This document shows positions 56,167 to 64,000 of a DNA stretch of 64,000 nt, piece after piece. Both the position numbers and the translations under genes were made by a program. The notes under the pieces are model-generated. The model was not told where the DNA came from. It saw only the letters and a list, made by a program, of their open reading frames with translations, and did not search any database. The first letter of the stretch is position 1. Each line of letters opens with the position of its first letter. The stretch is from Pseudomonas baltica (GTDB taxonomy: Bacteria > Pseudomonadota > Gammaproteobacteria > Pseudomonadales > Pseudomonadaceae), in the NCBI RefSeq assembly GCF_031880315.1, contig NZ_CP134771.1:3096001-3160000 (forward strand), in the 5' to 3' direction.

Positions 56167-57546
56167 GTGACCCAACCCTCCCTGCTGGAAACATCCTGGC
56201 TCACCGAAGCCATCCGTCTGCGCGAAGAGCATGCCGGCCCCCTTGAAGACCTCGAAGCCAACCGCCTGGCCCGCCATGGCGGCGGCTCGCTGGCCACCCG
56301 CATCGAGCACCGCGCTACTCGCTTGGCGCAACGTGACGGCGTCGACACGGCCCTGCGCCATTGGCAACAAGGCGCACGGCTGGCCCTGATCGCCCTGGCG
56401 GTGATGGCTCTGCTCAGCGGCTCCGGCCTGGCCTTTACCGCTCTGGGCGATGGCCTGCCCCCGGTCAACGTGTTCTGGGCCCTGGGCAGCCTGCTCGGCC
56501 TGAACGTGCTGTTGCTGCTGAGCTGGGTGCTGGGCTTGCTGCTCAGCGGCGAGCATGGCGCCAGCCTGGGCCGCCTGTGGCTGTGGCTCAGCGACAAACT
56601 CGCCCGCGATGCCAAGGCCGCGCACCTGGGCCCGGCGCTGGTGCTATTGCTGCAGCGCCATCGCCTCAATCGCTGGCTGCTGGGCACATTGATCCACGGC
56701 CTGTGGCTGCTGGCCATGCTCAGCGCTCTGGTCATCGCCCTGTTGCTGCTGGCGACGCGGCGCTACGGTTTCGTCTGGGAAACCACCCTGTTGAGCGCCG
56801 ATACCTTCGTGGCCCTGACCCAGGCGCTGGGCACGCTGCCCGGGCTGCTGGGCTTCAACGTTCCTGATACCGACATGATCCGCGCCAGCGGCGATGCAGC
56901 GGTCAATCTGGAAGCCACCCGACAAGCCTGGGCCGCCTGGCTAGTGGGCGTGTTGGTGGTCTACGGCGTGTTGCCGCGCCTGCTGCTGTGGGGGCTGTGC
57001 CTATGGCGTTGGCGGCGCGGCTGCAGCCAGTTGCGCATCGACCTCGACCTGCCCGGTTACGCACGACTGCGCGAGGTATTGATGCCCAGCAGTGAACGCC
57101 TGGGGATCAGCGACGCCGCGCCTGCCGTCTGGCCCGAGGCTCAAGCGCCCAGCGGACAAGTCGGCAACCAAGGCGCACTGGTCGTGGCGATCGAGCTCGA
57201 CGATCAACATCCCTGGCCGCCGGTATTGCCCGCTACGGTGCAGGACGCCGGCATCCTCGACAGCCGTGAATCGCGTCAACGCCTGCTCGATCAATTGACC
57301 CGCTTCCCACCTGCGCGCCTGTTGATTGCCTGCGACCCGCGCCGCTCGCCAGATCGCGGCAGCCTGGCACTGGTGGCCGAGCTGGCGCGTTGCGCCACAG
57401 CCACACGCGTCTGGCTGCTGCCCGCACCAATGGCGCAAACACTCGACCCCGAACGCCTGGATGATTGGCACGTCGCCCTGAATGCGCTGCACCTTCCCCA
57501 CAGCCCACAACCACCACTGGCCTGGCTGGAGCACGGCGATGACTGA
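56167..57546 (+). CDS. DUF2868 family membrane protein
   Basis: The product is 459 residues from a GTG start. It matches DUF2868: an N-terminal WLTEAIRLREEHAGPLEDLEANRL, then four predicted helices (ARLALIALAVMALLSGSGLAF, VFWALGSLLGLNVLLLLSWVL, HGLWLLAMLSALVIALLLLAT, WAAWLVGVLVVYGVLPRLLLW). A cytoplasmic C-terminal part of about 140 residues follows. The function is unknown. It overlaps the next gene, a DUF3482 GTPase, by eight bases. The pair is conserved in proteobacteria and likely makes one membrane complex. The GTG has only a weak ribosome site (GGA). Confidence 0.85.
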   Translation: MTQPSLLETSWLTEAIRLREEHAGPLEDLEANRLARHGGGSLATRIEHRATRLAQRDGVDTALRHWQQGARLALIALAVMALLSGSGLAFTALGDGLPPVNVFWALGSLLGLNVLLLLSWVLGLLLSGEHGASLGRLWLWLSDKLARDAKAAHLGPALVLLLQRHRLNRWLLGTLIHGLWLLAMLSALVIALLLLATRRYGFVWETTLLSADTFVALTQALGTLPGLLGFNVPDTDMIRASGDAAVNLEATRQAWAAWLVGVLVVYGVLPRLLLWGLCLWRWRRGCSQLRIDLDLPGYARLREVLMPSSERLGISDAAPAVWPEAQAPSGQVGNQGALVVAIELDDQHPWPPVLPATVQDAGILDSRESRQRLLDQLTRFPPARLLIACDPRRSPDRGSLALVAELARCATATRVWLLPAPMAQTLDPERLDDWHVALNALHLPHSPQPPLAWLEHGDD

Positions 57547-58912
57547 TCGAGCACCAAGACCCCTGCGCCTCGCCGTGGTCGGCCACACCAACGTCGGCAA
57601 GACCTCGCTGCTGCGCACCCTCACCCGCGATGTCGGCTTCGGCGAAGTCTCCCATCGCCCCAGCACCACCCGCCATGTCGAGGGCGCACGCCTGTCGGTG
57701 GACGGCGAAGCGCTGCTGGAGCTGTACGATACGCCGGGGCTGGAAGATGCCATCGCCCTGCTCGACTACCTGGAGCGCCTCGACCGCCCAGGCGAACGCC
57801 TGGATGGCCCGGCGCGCACCGAGCGCTTTTTGCAAGGCAGCGAGGCGCGCCAGCGATTCGAGCAAGAAGCCAAGGTGTTGCGCCAGTTGCTGGCCTCGGA
57901 CGCCGGCCTGTACGTGATCGACGCCCGCGAGCCGGTGCTGGCCAAATACCGCGACGAATTACAGGTGCTGGCAGGCTGCGGCAAGCCGCTGTTGCCGGTG
58001 CTCAACTTCGTCAGCGCGGCGGACCATCGCGAAGCCGATTGGCGCGAGGCCTTGGCCCGCCTTGGCTTGCACGCGTTGGTGCGTTTCGACAGTGTGGCGC
58101 CACCGGAAGACGGCGAGCGGCGTTTGTATGAAAGCCTGGCGCTGCTGCTGGAGCACTCGCGCCCGGCCCTGCAACGGCTGATCGACGATCAGCAAGCACA
58201 ACGCGTGGCCCGACAGGCCAGTGCCACGCGCTTGATCGCCGAACTGCTGATCGACTGCGCCGCCTGCCGACGCAGTGCCACCCAGGAGCAAGGCCCGGCA
58301 GCCATCGAGGCGCTGCGTCAGGCCGTGCGCCAACGTGAACAACGCTGCGTGGCGCAGTTGCTGGCGCTGTATGCCTTCAGGCTGGACGACGCCACCAGCG
58401 CTGATTTGCCGTTGACCGACGGACGCTGGGGCGACGATTTGTTCAACCCGCAAACCCTTAAGCGACTGGGGATCCAACTGGGCAGCGGTGTCGCGGCCGG
58501 GGCAGCCGCCGGGGCGGGCATCGATCTGCTGGTGGGTGGCCTGACGCTGGGCCTGGCAACCATCGCCGGCGCGGTGGCAGGCGGCGCGCTGCAAACCATG
58601 CGCGGTTATGGCACACGACTGATGGGCAAGCTCAAGGGGCAGCGCGAACTGACCGTGGACGACAACGTGTTGCGCTTGCTCGCCCTGCGTCAGCAGCAGC
58701 TTCTGGCTGTGCTGACGCGTCGCGGCCATGCGGCCCTCGAACGTATCGAAGTGAGCCTGCCCGCCGAACAGACGCAGTGGCGTGAGGGTAAATTGCCGGA
58801 ATCGTTGAACAAGGCTCGGGCGCATCCGCAATGGTCGTCGCTCAATCCTCGGGCTCGGCTCAGTGATGGGGAGCGGTTGGAGGCGCTGGAGACTCTGCTG
58901 CAGCATTTGTAG
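57539..58912 (+). CDS. GTPase with C-terminal DUF3482 domain
   Basis: The product is 457 residues. The Era-like GTPase comes first: G1 VVGHTNVGKTSLLRTL (about residue 13), a G2-like STTRHVEGA and G3 LYDTPGLED. The NKxD motif is not classic (VLNFVSAAD). A helical middle region precedes the DUF3482 part with a glycine-rich hydrophobic stretch (GSGVAAGAAAGAGIDLLVGGLTLGLATIAGAVAGG) that could insert in a membrane like a glycine zipper. It is translationally coupled to the DUF2868 gene. The cellular role is not known. Confidence 0.87.
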   Translation: MTDRAPRPLRLAVVGHTNVGKTSLLRTLTRDVGFGEVSHRPSTTRHVEGARLSVDGEALLELYDTPGLEDAIALLDYLERLDRPGERLDGPARTERFLQGSEARQRFEQEAKVLRQLLASDAGLYVIDAREPVLAKYRDELQVLAGCGKPLLPVLNFVSAADHREADWREALARLGLHALVRFDSVAPPEDGERRLYESLALLLEHSRPALQRLIDDQQAQRVARQASATRLIAELLIDCAACRRSATQEQGPAAIEALRQAVRQREQRCVAQLLALYAFRLDDATSADLPLTDGRWGDDLFNPQTLKRLGIQLGSGVAAGAAAGAGIDLLVGGLTLGLATIAGAVAGGALQTMRGYGTRLMGKLKGQRELTVDDNVLRLLALRQQQLLAVLTRRGHAALERIEVSLPAEQTQWREGKLPESLNKARAHPQWSSLNPRARLSDGERLEALETLLQHL

Positions 58913-58988
58913 TCAGTGTGGTCTGCTTCGCCGCCGCGCGGGCTTGCGCGTTCGGCGATGAAGAGGCTCGCGCTTGAAACCAGCCCCC

Positions 58989-60389
58989 TTATATCGCTGA
59001 CCACCCACCGCCCAGCGCCTTGTACAGCGACACCGCATTGGTCAACCCTGCCAGCCGCGTGCGAACCAACCCCTGCTGCGCGGCGCTCAGGCTGCGTTGC
59101 GCATCCAGCACCTCCAGATAACTGTCCAACCCCTCCTCGTACAGCAGGGTCGCCAACTCTACGCGCCGCGCTTCATTGGCGACTCGCAGCCGCTGGGTTG
59201 CCAGTTCGCGCTGCAAAGGCCCCCGGGCGCCCAGCGCATCCGCCACCTCGCGGAACGCCTGCTGAATCGCGCGCTCATACTGCGACACGGCGATATCCCG
59301 CTGCGCCCGGGCCAAGGCCAGATTGGACTCGCGCCGCCCCAGATCGAACAGTGGCACGGTCACCTCCGGTGAAAACGACCACGCCCGCGCGCCACCGCGA
59401 AACAACCGATTGAGTTGCGGGCTGCTGAAACCCAGCACGCCGGTCAGCGAGATCCGCGGCAGATAGGCCGCCCGTGCCACACCGATGTTGGCATTGAAGG
59501 ACTTGAGCCGGGCTTCGGCGGCGCGGATATCAGGGCGGCGCGTCAGCAGCGTCGACGTCAGCCCGGCGGCGACCGGCGCTACCGGCTGGTCCACCTCGAG
59601 CGCCGCCACTTGCAATCGCGATGCTTGCAAATCGGTGCCCGTCAGCAGCTCCAGGCGATTGAGCGCCAGCTCGTAGCCACGCTCGGCGCTCGCCTGCTCG
59701 GCTGCCAGGCCCAACACCAGCGAGCGCGCCTGACGCACTTCCAGTTCGCTGGCCAGGCCCTGCCCGTGGCGTTTTTCGATGAGTTGCAACGAGCGCTCCC
59801 CAGCGCTGAGCAGATCGCCGTGCTGTGTCTGCAGGCCGAGGTAGGTCAGGGCCTCGTAATAGGTAGCCGCGACCTCACCCACCAAGCTGATCTGCACCGC
59901 CCGGGCGTCCTCCTCGCTGGCCAGCAATTGCTGGCCGGCACTGTCGCGCAAGGCCTGCACGCGCCCCCACAGGTCGACCTCGTAGGCCGTAATGCCCACG
60001 CCCAGTCGAAAGCGCCCCTGCTCACCGATCACCCGCTCACCGGTGGGTGAATCCAGTGCCGACAGCTGCTGACGCTGGGTCGCTCCCTGAACACCCAAGG
60101 TGGGGAACAGATCGGCACGCGCCACGCCAAACACCGCCCGCGCCTCGTCGATACGCTGCACGGCGATGCGCAGATCCCGATTGTGCTCCAGCGCCTGACC
60201 GATCAACTCGCGCAACTGTGGGTCATTGAATACCTGCTCCCAGGCGGGCAAGGGCGTGACGGCCTGTTCGACAACCTGATCGCGCCACTGGGCAGGCACC
60301 GGCGCCGCTGGGCGCACATAGGTCGGGATAAACGAACAGGCACTCAGGGCCACACATGCCAGCAAACCCGCAGCGCCCCAGCCGCTCAC
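58989..60389 (-). CDS. NodT-family outer-membrane efflux lipoprotein (TolC-like)
   Basis: The product is 466 residues. It starts GTG in a GTGA overlap with the acyltransferase gene and has AGGGG upstream. Residues 1-18 form a lipoprotein signal with lipobox LSAC (AALLACVALSAC), and CSFIPTYVRPAAPVP follows. The body has the two-repeat TolC/OEP pattern (TAYEVDLWGRVQALRDSAGQQ, LLTRRPDIRAAEARLKSFNANIGVARAAYLP, AYLEVLDAQRSL-like LDSYLEVLDAQRSLSAAQQ). It would be the outer-membrane channel of the exporter encoded upstream. It is the last gene of that operon and converges on the DUF3482 GTPase. Confidence 0.9.
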   Translation of the reverse strand: MSGWGAAGLLACVALSACSFIPTYVRPAAPVPAQWRDQVVEQAVTPLPAWEQVFNDPQLRELIGQALEHNRDLRIAVQRIDEARAVFGVARADLFPTLGVQGATQRQQLSALDSPTGERVIGEQGRFRLGVGITAYEVDLWGRVQALRDSAGQQLLASEEDARAVQISLVGEVAATYYEALTYLGLQTQHGDLLSAGERSLQLIEKRHGQGLASELEVRQARSLVLGLAAEQASAERGYELALNRLELLTGTDLQASRLQVAALEVDQPVAPVAAGLTSTLLTRRPDIRAAEARLKSFNANIGVARAAYLPRISLTGVLGFSSPQLNRLFRGGARAWSFSPEVTVPLFDLGRRESNLALARAQRDIAVSQYERAIQQAFREVADALGARGPLQRELATQRLRVANEARRVELATLLYEEGLDSYLEVLDAQRSLSAAQQGLVRTRLAGLTNAVSLYKALGGGWSAI

Positions 60390-61378
60390 CGCAACGCCCC
60401 TGGCTGGGCCACTGCGGGCCGCCGCTTGGCCGACGACCGCTGCCGGTGATAGAACGCCTCGAGCCTGGGCAGGTAGAACCATTGCTCCGGCGCGGCCGCC
60501 AAAAAGCGATCCAGCGCGGCCATCCACTGCGCTTGCATGGCGGGCAGCGGCGCCGCCGCTATCCGCTCCAGCACTTGTACCCGGCCTTTGCCGCCCAACT
60601 GCGCCTGATGGCCAATGAGCAAGGCGTCACAGCCCAGTTTCGCGGCCAGAAACAGCGGCCCTTTGACAAACTGCGCCGGGCGATGGAACAGGTGGCCCGG
60701 CAGCGGCTCGCCGAAACGCAGCGCCCCCAGACTCACCGGCAGGTCGCAGAACACCACCACGCTGTCGCCACGCTTCAACGCCCGCGCCATGCTCAGCGCC
60801 GTGCCCGGATCGGCGACATCCAGCACGTCGACCCAGTGCCCCAGCCCTTCAAGCTGCTGCAGGGAATGACGGGTAAAGGGATCGGCGAAATTCCAGATCG
60901 GGATGACGAAACGGGTCGGCCGCACCTGCCGGGCCATCAGGCTGGCGACCGCCATCCAGTACTCCCCCGTGTGGGTCAGCAGATAGAGCGTGGGCCGCTC
61001 GACCTCTGCCAAACGCTGCGGATCGACCCACGGGATGTCGGCAATCCAGGCACGCAGGTCGAAAGGCCGCTGGCGCGGATAGAGCTGCTCGTGCAGGGCG
61101 CGCTGCCATTGCAATACGCCAAAGCGGCAACTGAGCTTCTTGGCCAGTGTCGATTCATACCCGAGCGCGGTCAGGTTCTGCCGACACAAGCTGTAGTCAC
61201 GCCCTCGACACCCGGACGGCAAGCGCCTCAGCACCTTGGGCAAGCCGACAAACAGGCGGCCCATGGGCACGACGCGCGACATCAGTGCGAGCCCCTTGAT
61301 CAGCCACTGACCCAGCCGCGCCTTGCAGATCATGCACAGCATCCAATAGCGCACTCGCGTGCTGCTTCGATCAGTCAT
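60386..61378 (-). CDS. LpxL-like lysophospholipid/lipid A acyltransferase family protein in an export operon
   Basis: The product is 330 residues. It has the LpxL/LABLAT fold pattern: SGCRGRDYSLCRQNLTALGY, LYLLTHTGEYWMAVASLM, GDSVVVFCDLPVSLGALRFGEPLPG and KGPLFLAAKLGCDALLIG. In LpxL-type enzymes the catalytic motif is H-x4-[D/E]; here the histidine is followed by TGEYW, so the acid is at +3, not +5. The chemistry may differ or be lost. It overlaps the transporter gene by eight bases and the NodT gene by four. The ATG at 61378 has GGAGG five bases upstream. It could acylate the exported peptide or the envelope; the substrate is unknown. Confidence 0.85.
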   Translation of the reverse strand: MTDRSSTRVRYWMLCMICKARLGQWLIKGLALMSRVVPMGRLFVGLPKVLRRLPSGCRGRDYSLCRQNLTALGYESTLAKKLSCRFGVLQWQRALHEQLYPRQRPFDLRAWIADIPWVDPQRLAEVERPTLYLLTHTGEYWMAVASLMARQVRPTRFVIPIWNFADPFTRHSLQQLEGLGHWVDVLDVADPGTALSMARALKRGDSVVVFCDLPVSLGALRFGEPLPGHLFHRPAQFVKGPLFLAAKLGCDALLIGHQAQLGGKGRVQVLERIAAAPLPAMQAQWMAALDRFLAAAPEQWFYLPRLEAFYHRQRSSAKRRPAVAQPGALR

Positions 61379-63521
61379 CCAAACCTCCAGCCGGCATCGG
61401 CAGCAAGCGCCCCTGGCGCATCTGCAGGACCACATCGCAGGCCTGGGCGACGTGTCGATCATGGGTGACCACCACGCAGAGCATCGACAGCAGCCCGAGG
61501 GTGGCGATGATCACGTCCCGGGCCTCGGCATCCAGATGGGAAGTGGGCTCGTCGAGCAGCAGCACTTGGGGGCGTCGGTACAGCGCGCGGGCGATCAACA
61601 GCCGTTGCTTCTGCCCGGTCGACAACTGCACGCCGGTCGGCCCCAGCAAGGTGTTAAAGCCATTGGCCAGCCCCTGCACCGCCGCCAGCAGGCCCGCCTG
61701 CTCGATGCACGTCTGCAGCCAGATGCCATCACCGCGCTCGGCATCCAGAGTGATGTTGTCCATCACGCTGCCGGCAATGATCTCGTCGTGGGCCGTCACG
61801 TAAGCAAGGTTTTGCCGATAGCGCTGCAAGCCGAACCGTTGCAGCTCGACGCCGTTGACCTCGAACTGCCCGGCCTCGAGCCGATAGAATCCCGCCAGCA
61901 CCTTGAGCAGGGTGCTCTTGCCGCAGCCCGACGGCCCGAAGATCGCTACCTTGCTGCCCGCCGTCAAACGCAGATCGACGTCCATGAACACCGGCCGCTC
62001 GAAGCTGCTGTAGCGAAACAGGCCGCCTCGCACCTGCAGCGACAGCAACGGGGCGTGCTGCTCGTCGGCGCGGGCGAGGTAGGTCTCGGTTTCAGCCCAT
62101 TCGGCCGGCTCGTCGATGATGTCTTCGACGCGGCGCAGTTCCACCTGCACCAGGCGCAGGCTGGCATAGCGGTCCAGCAGGTTGAGCATGCAGCCCATGA
62201 ACATGTCCTTGTAGAGCACGAAGGCAAACAGATCGCCGATGCTGTTGTTGCCCTGCAATACCGCAAAGGCCCCCAGGGCACTGACCAGCAGGGAATGCCC
62301 ATGGGACAGCCCTTCATGCACCACCCCATTCATCGATTGCAGGCGTTGCACCTTGGCGCGGGCCACTTCGGTGTCGACGTGCTGATTGCTCCAGCGCGCC
62401 AGTTTGGCGGCCTCGTAGTGGTAGAGCTTCATCGACTCAATGGCGTTGACGGTGCCAAGCAGGCTGACGTTGCGGGCGGTTTCGGCCTCGATGGCGACCT
62501 TGTGGGTGCGCTCCATGATCGGCAGGGTCAACAGCCGAAAGCCGAAGAACAGCAGGCACAACACCAGTGACAGGCCCGCCAGGGGCAGGTTGATCAGCGC
62601 CATCAGGCACAGGAAGGCGAGGCCGAATACCGCGTCGATGGTCATGTCCATCCAGCCTGCGGTGAACTGCGTGTAGGCACGATCGGTGGCTTGTGTGCGC
62701 CGTAGAATATCCCCCGGCGCGCGGCGCTCGAACCAACCGACCGGCAAGCGCAGCAACCAGGCCATCACGCCGATGCCCAGGTCCTGGCTCAATGCAATGC
62801 GCAATTGTGCGTCGAGCCAGGTGCGCAGCCAGGCGGCGACGGTCTTGAACAGAAAGATGGCGCCGAACACGTAGAGGATGAGATAGAGGAAGTCCTCGTC
62901 GTTCTTGGCGACGACCTCATCGATGGTCAAGGAAAACAGCTTGGGCGCGGCAATGGCCCCCAGGTACATGACGATGGCCAGCAGCCCCATGGGGATCAGG
63001 TAGCGCAGCAGCCAGGGATTGCGCGACAGCACCTGGGTGAAGCTCAGGGCCTGGCGCGCCGGCATGCTGCGCTGGAGGGTAAAGTGCAGGCCCGGTACCA
63101 GCTCAAGGGCCACGCCACTGAACAACGGCAGCGCCTCCTCCCAGGTGTAAAAGCGCCGACCCAGTGCCGGGTCGATGATGCGCAGGCCGCGGCGCTCGAC
63201 CGCTTCCAGCACCACGAAGTGCATCTTGTTCCAGAACAGAATGGACGGCGTACGCACCTGGCGCAGGCCGTCGAGCATGACCTTCAGCGGACGGCAGGCG
63301 AACCCCAGGGTTTCGCTGACCTTGATGATCTGAAACAGCGACATGCCATCGCGGGCGACGCTGCAGCGCTGGCGCATCTGGCGCAGGCTGAGGACATGAC
63401 CGTGATACCCGGCGATCATGGCGATGGCCGCCATGCCGCATTCGGACATCTCGTCCTGAAGGATCACCGGTACGGATTTGCCCAAGGCGCGGCGGACGCG
63501 GCTCAGCGTTGCATCGATCAT
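61371..63521 (-). CDS. C39-peptidase-containing ABC transporter (bacteriocin/peptide exporter)
   Basis: The product is 716 residues in three parts. Residues about 15-140 are a C39 peptidase: ILQDEMSECGMAAIAMIAG (oxyanion Gln and catalytic Cys), NKMHFVVLEAV (His) and IIDPALGRR (Asp), all intact. Residues about 155-440 are a six-helix membrane domain. The ATPase follows: Walker A FGPSGCGKSTLLKVL, signature LSTGQKQRLLIARAL, Walker B VLLLDEPTSHLD and switch VVVTHDRHV. Such PCATs cut a leader after a double glycine and export the core peptide. No substrate gene is in view. It overlaps the HlyD gene and the acyltransferase gene, so the four genes are one transcript. Confidence 0.94.
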   Translation of the reverse strand: MIDATLSRVRRALGKSVPVILQDEMSECGMAAIAMIAGYHGHVLSLRQMRQRCSVARDGMSLFQIIKVSETLGFACRPLKVMLDGLRQVRTPSILFWNKMHFVVLEAVERRGLRIIDPALGRRFYTWEEALPLFSGVALELVPGLHFTLQRSMPARQALSFTQVLSRNPWLLRYLIPMGLLAIVMYLGAIAAPKLFSLTIDEVVAKNDEDFLYLILYVFGAIFLFKTVAAWLRTWLDAQLRIALSQDLGIGVMAWLLRLPVGWFERRAPGDILRRTQATDRAYTQFTAGWMDMTIDAVFGLAFLCLMALINLPLAGLSLVLCLLFFGFRLLTLPIMERTHKVAIEAETARNVSLLGTVNAIESMKLYHYEAAKLARWSNQHVDTEVARAKVQRLQSMNGVVHEGLSHGHSLLVSALGAFAVLQGNNSIGDLFAFVLYKDMFMGCMLNLLDRYASLRLVQVELRRVEDIIDEPAEWAETETYLARADEQHAPLLSLQVRGGLFRYSSFERPVFMDVDLRLTAGSKVAIFGPSGCGKSTLLKVLAGFYRLEAGQFEVNGVELQRFGLQRYRQNLAYVTAHDEIIAGSVMDNITLDAERGDGIWLQTCIEQAGLLAAVQGLANGFNTLLGPTGVQLSTGQKQRLLIARALYRRPQVLLLDEPTSHLDAEARDVIIATLGLLSMLCVVVTHDRHVAQACDVVLQMRQGRLLPMPAGGLDD

Positions 63522-64000
63522 GTCGCCTGCCCCGCAGCATTCGGCATCAGCGCCGGGAGATAGTCGGGGTTACGCTGGCTGCCTTTGAGTACGGGCAGGA
63601 ACAGCCACTCCATGAGGCTCAGCGATTCGAGACGCAACGAGCCGCGCAGGGTCATGCCGTCCTTGAGCCAGTGTTCACGAATGCGCGTGCGGGGATCGCT
63701 GAAATCCAGCGCCACTTCCACCAGATACACTGCGCCCTCCGTCGGTGGGTCGGCCGAAGCGCCCAGCGGCACATCGCGGTAAGTGCTCGCGGTACTGCGG
63801 ACGATGCGGCCCTTGACCACGCCATAACGCTCATAGGGATAGGCGTCGATGCGCACGATCACCGGCGTGCCAGGGCTGGCGAAACCGATGCTGGAGGGGC
63901 TGACATCAAGCATCACGGTGGGCATCGCCCGCTCGGGCTGGTCGATGCGCAGCAACAGCATCGGTTGACCGGCCTGGGCCCGACCGCCAGCGAATACCGA
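63518..64000 (-). CDS. HlyD-family membrane fusion protein (5' part beyond the window)
   Basis: The frame is open to the right edge, with 160 residues visible up to the stop at 63518. The first visible residues (SVFAGGRAQAGQPMLLLR) match the biotinyl-lipoyl turn of HlyD adaptors. Then come VMLDVSPSSIGFASPGTPVIVRIDAYPYERYGVVKG, the typical HlyD beta-barrel part, and TLRGSLRLESLSLMEWLFLPVL at the end. It would bridge the ABC transporter and the NodT channel across the periplasm. ATGA overlap joins it to the transporter. The start codon, signal anchor and any genes upstream lie outside the window. Confidence 0.88.
   Translation of the reverse strand, partial: SVFAGGRAQAGQPMLLLRIDQPERAMPTVMLDVSPSSIGFASPGTPVIVRIDAYPYERYGVVKGRIVRSTASTYRDVPLGASADPPTEGAVYLVEVALDFSDPRTRIREHWLKDGMTLRGSLRLESLSLMEWLFLPVLKGSQRNPDYLPALMPNAAGQAT

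Noticed and set aside
60386..61378. Calling the acyltransferase lpxL or htrB
   Set aside because: The catalytic motif differs and the gene is coupled to a peptide exporter rather than standing alone, so a lipid A role is not supported.

Overview
The window is a gene-dense, high-GC stretch of a gammaproteobacterial chromosome. It belongs to Pseudomonas, but not to the P. aeruginosa type. The evidence is the gene content and order (bioA-rsmE, the pilGHIJ-chpA pilus chemotaxis cluster beside gshB and tonB3, yqgE-ruvX-pyrRB-pyrC', pilT-yggS-proC-yggT, metXW-rdgB-hemW, trmB-thiG-thiS, rpoH-ftsX-ftsE-ftsY) and at least a dozen REP/BIME palindromes carrying the Pseudomonas core (GGGAGC...GCCCGCGAAG). 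No tRNA, rRNA, CRISPR array, transposase or prophage gene was seen. The whole stretch looks like core chromosome, except possibly the last 5 kb.

Layout. 1-3.2 kb: yceI and its cytochrome b561 partner, then a secreted flavin amine oxidase with a long Pro/Ala/Lys tail. 3.4-6.3 kb: bioA, rsmE and a TrhA/hemolysin-III membrane protein. 6.5-15.7 kb: the minus-strand pilus chemotaxis operon, read pilG-pilH-pilI-pilJ-chpA-chpC. It lacks the methylation enzymes pilK and chpB, and chpA carries a REP-like element inside its reading frame. 15.9-22 kb: gshB, tonB, yqgE, ruvX, pyrR, pyrB and a catalytically dead pyrC'. 22-24.7 kb: a double-TM2 protein, an NlpC/P60 hydrolase and pilT without pilU. 24.8-31 kb: yggS-proC-yggT, metX-metW and rdgB-hemW-DUF3392. 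31.1-34.3 kb: trmB, thiG, thiS, a DUF423 protein and mtgA.

34.4-45 kb: rpoH, with a candidate AlgU promoter, and the translationally coupled ftsY-ftsE-ftsX; two M16 peptidases followed by rsmD and a YheT-type hydrolase; a sulfurtransferase and a TetR regulator. 45.2-55.4 kb: coaD, a ferredoxin, a small exported protein, mutM, an HDOD protein, rlmI, mgtE with a structured leader, ilvD and a cystine-type symporter. 55.6-58.9 kb: folA, then a coupled DUF2868/DUF3482-GTPase pair.

58.9-64 kb, running off the right edge: a tightly coupled minus-strand export operon, HlyD-type adaptor, C39-peptidase ABC transporter, LpxL-like acyltransferase and NodT-type outer-membrane lipoprotein. This is a complete type I peptide exporter with an acyltransferase between its parts. 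Its substrate gene is not in the window. It is the best candidate here for an undescribed system, probably for an acylated or envelope-targeted peptide. Other observations worth checking are the in-frame REP in chpA, the possible RNA switch in the mgtE leader and a possible small RNA after rlmI.
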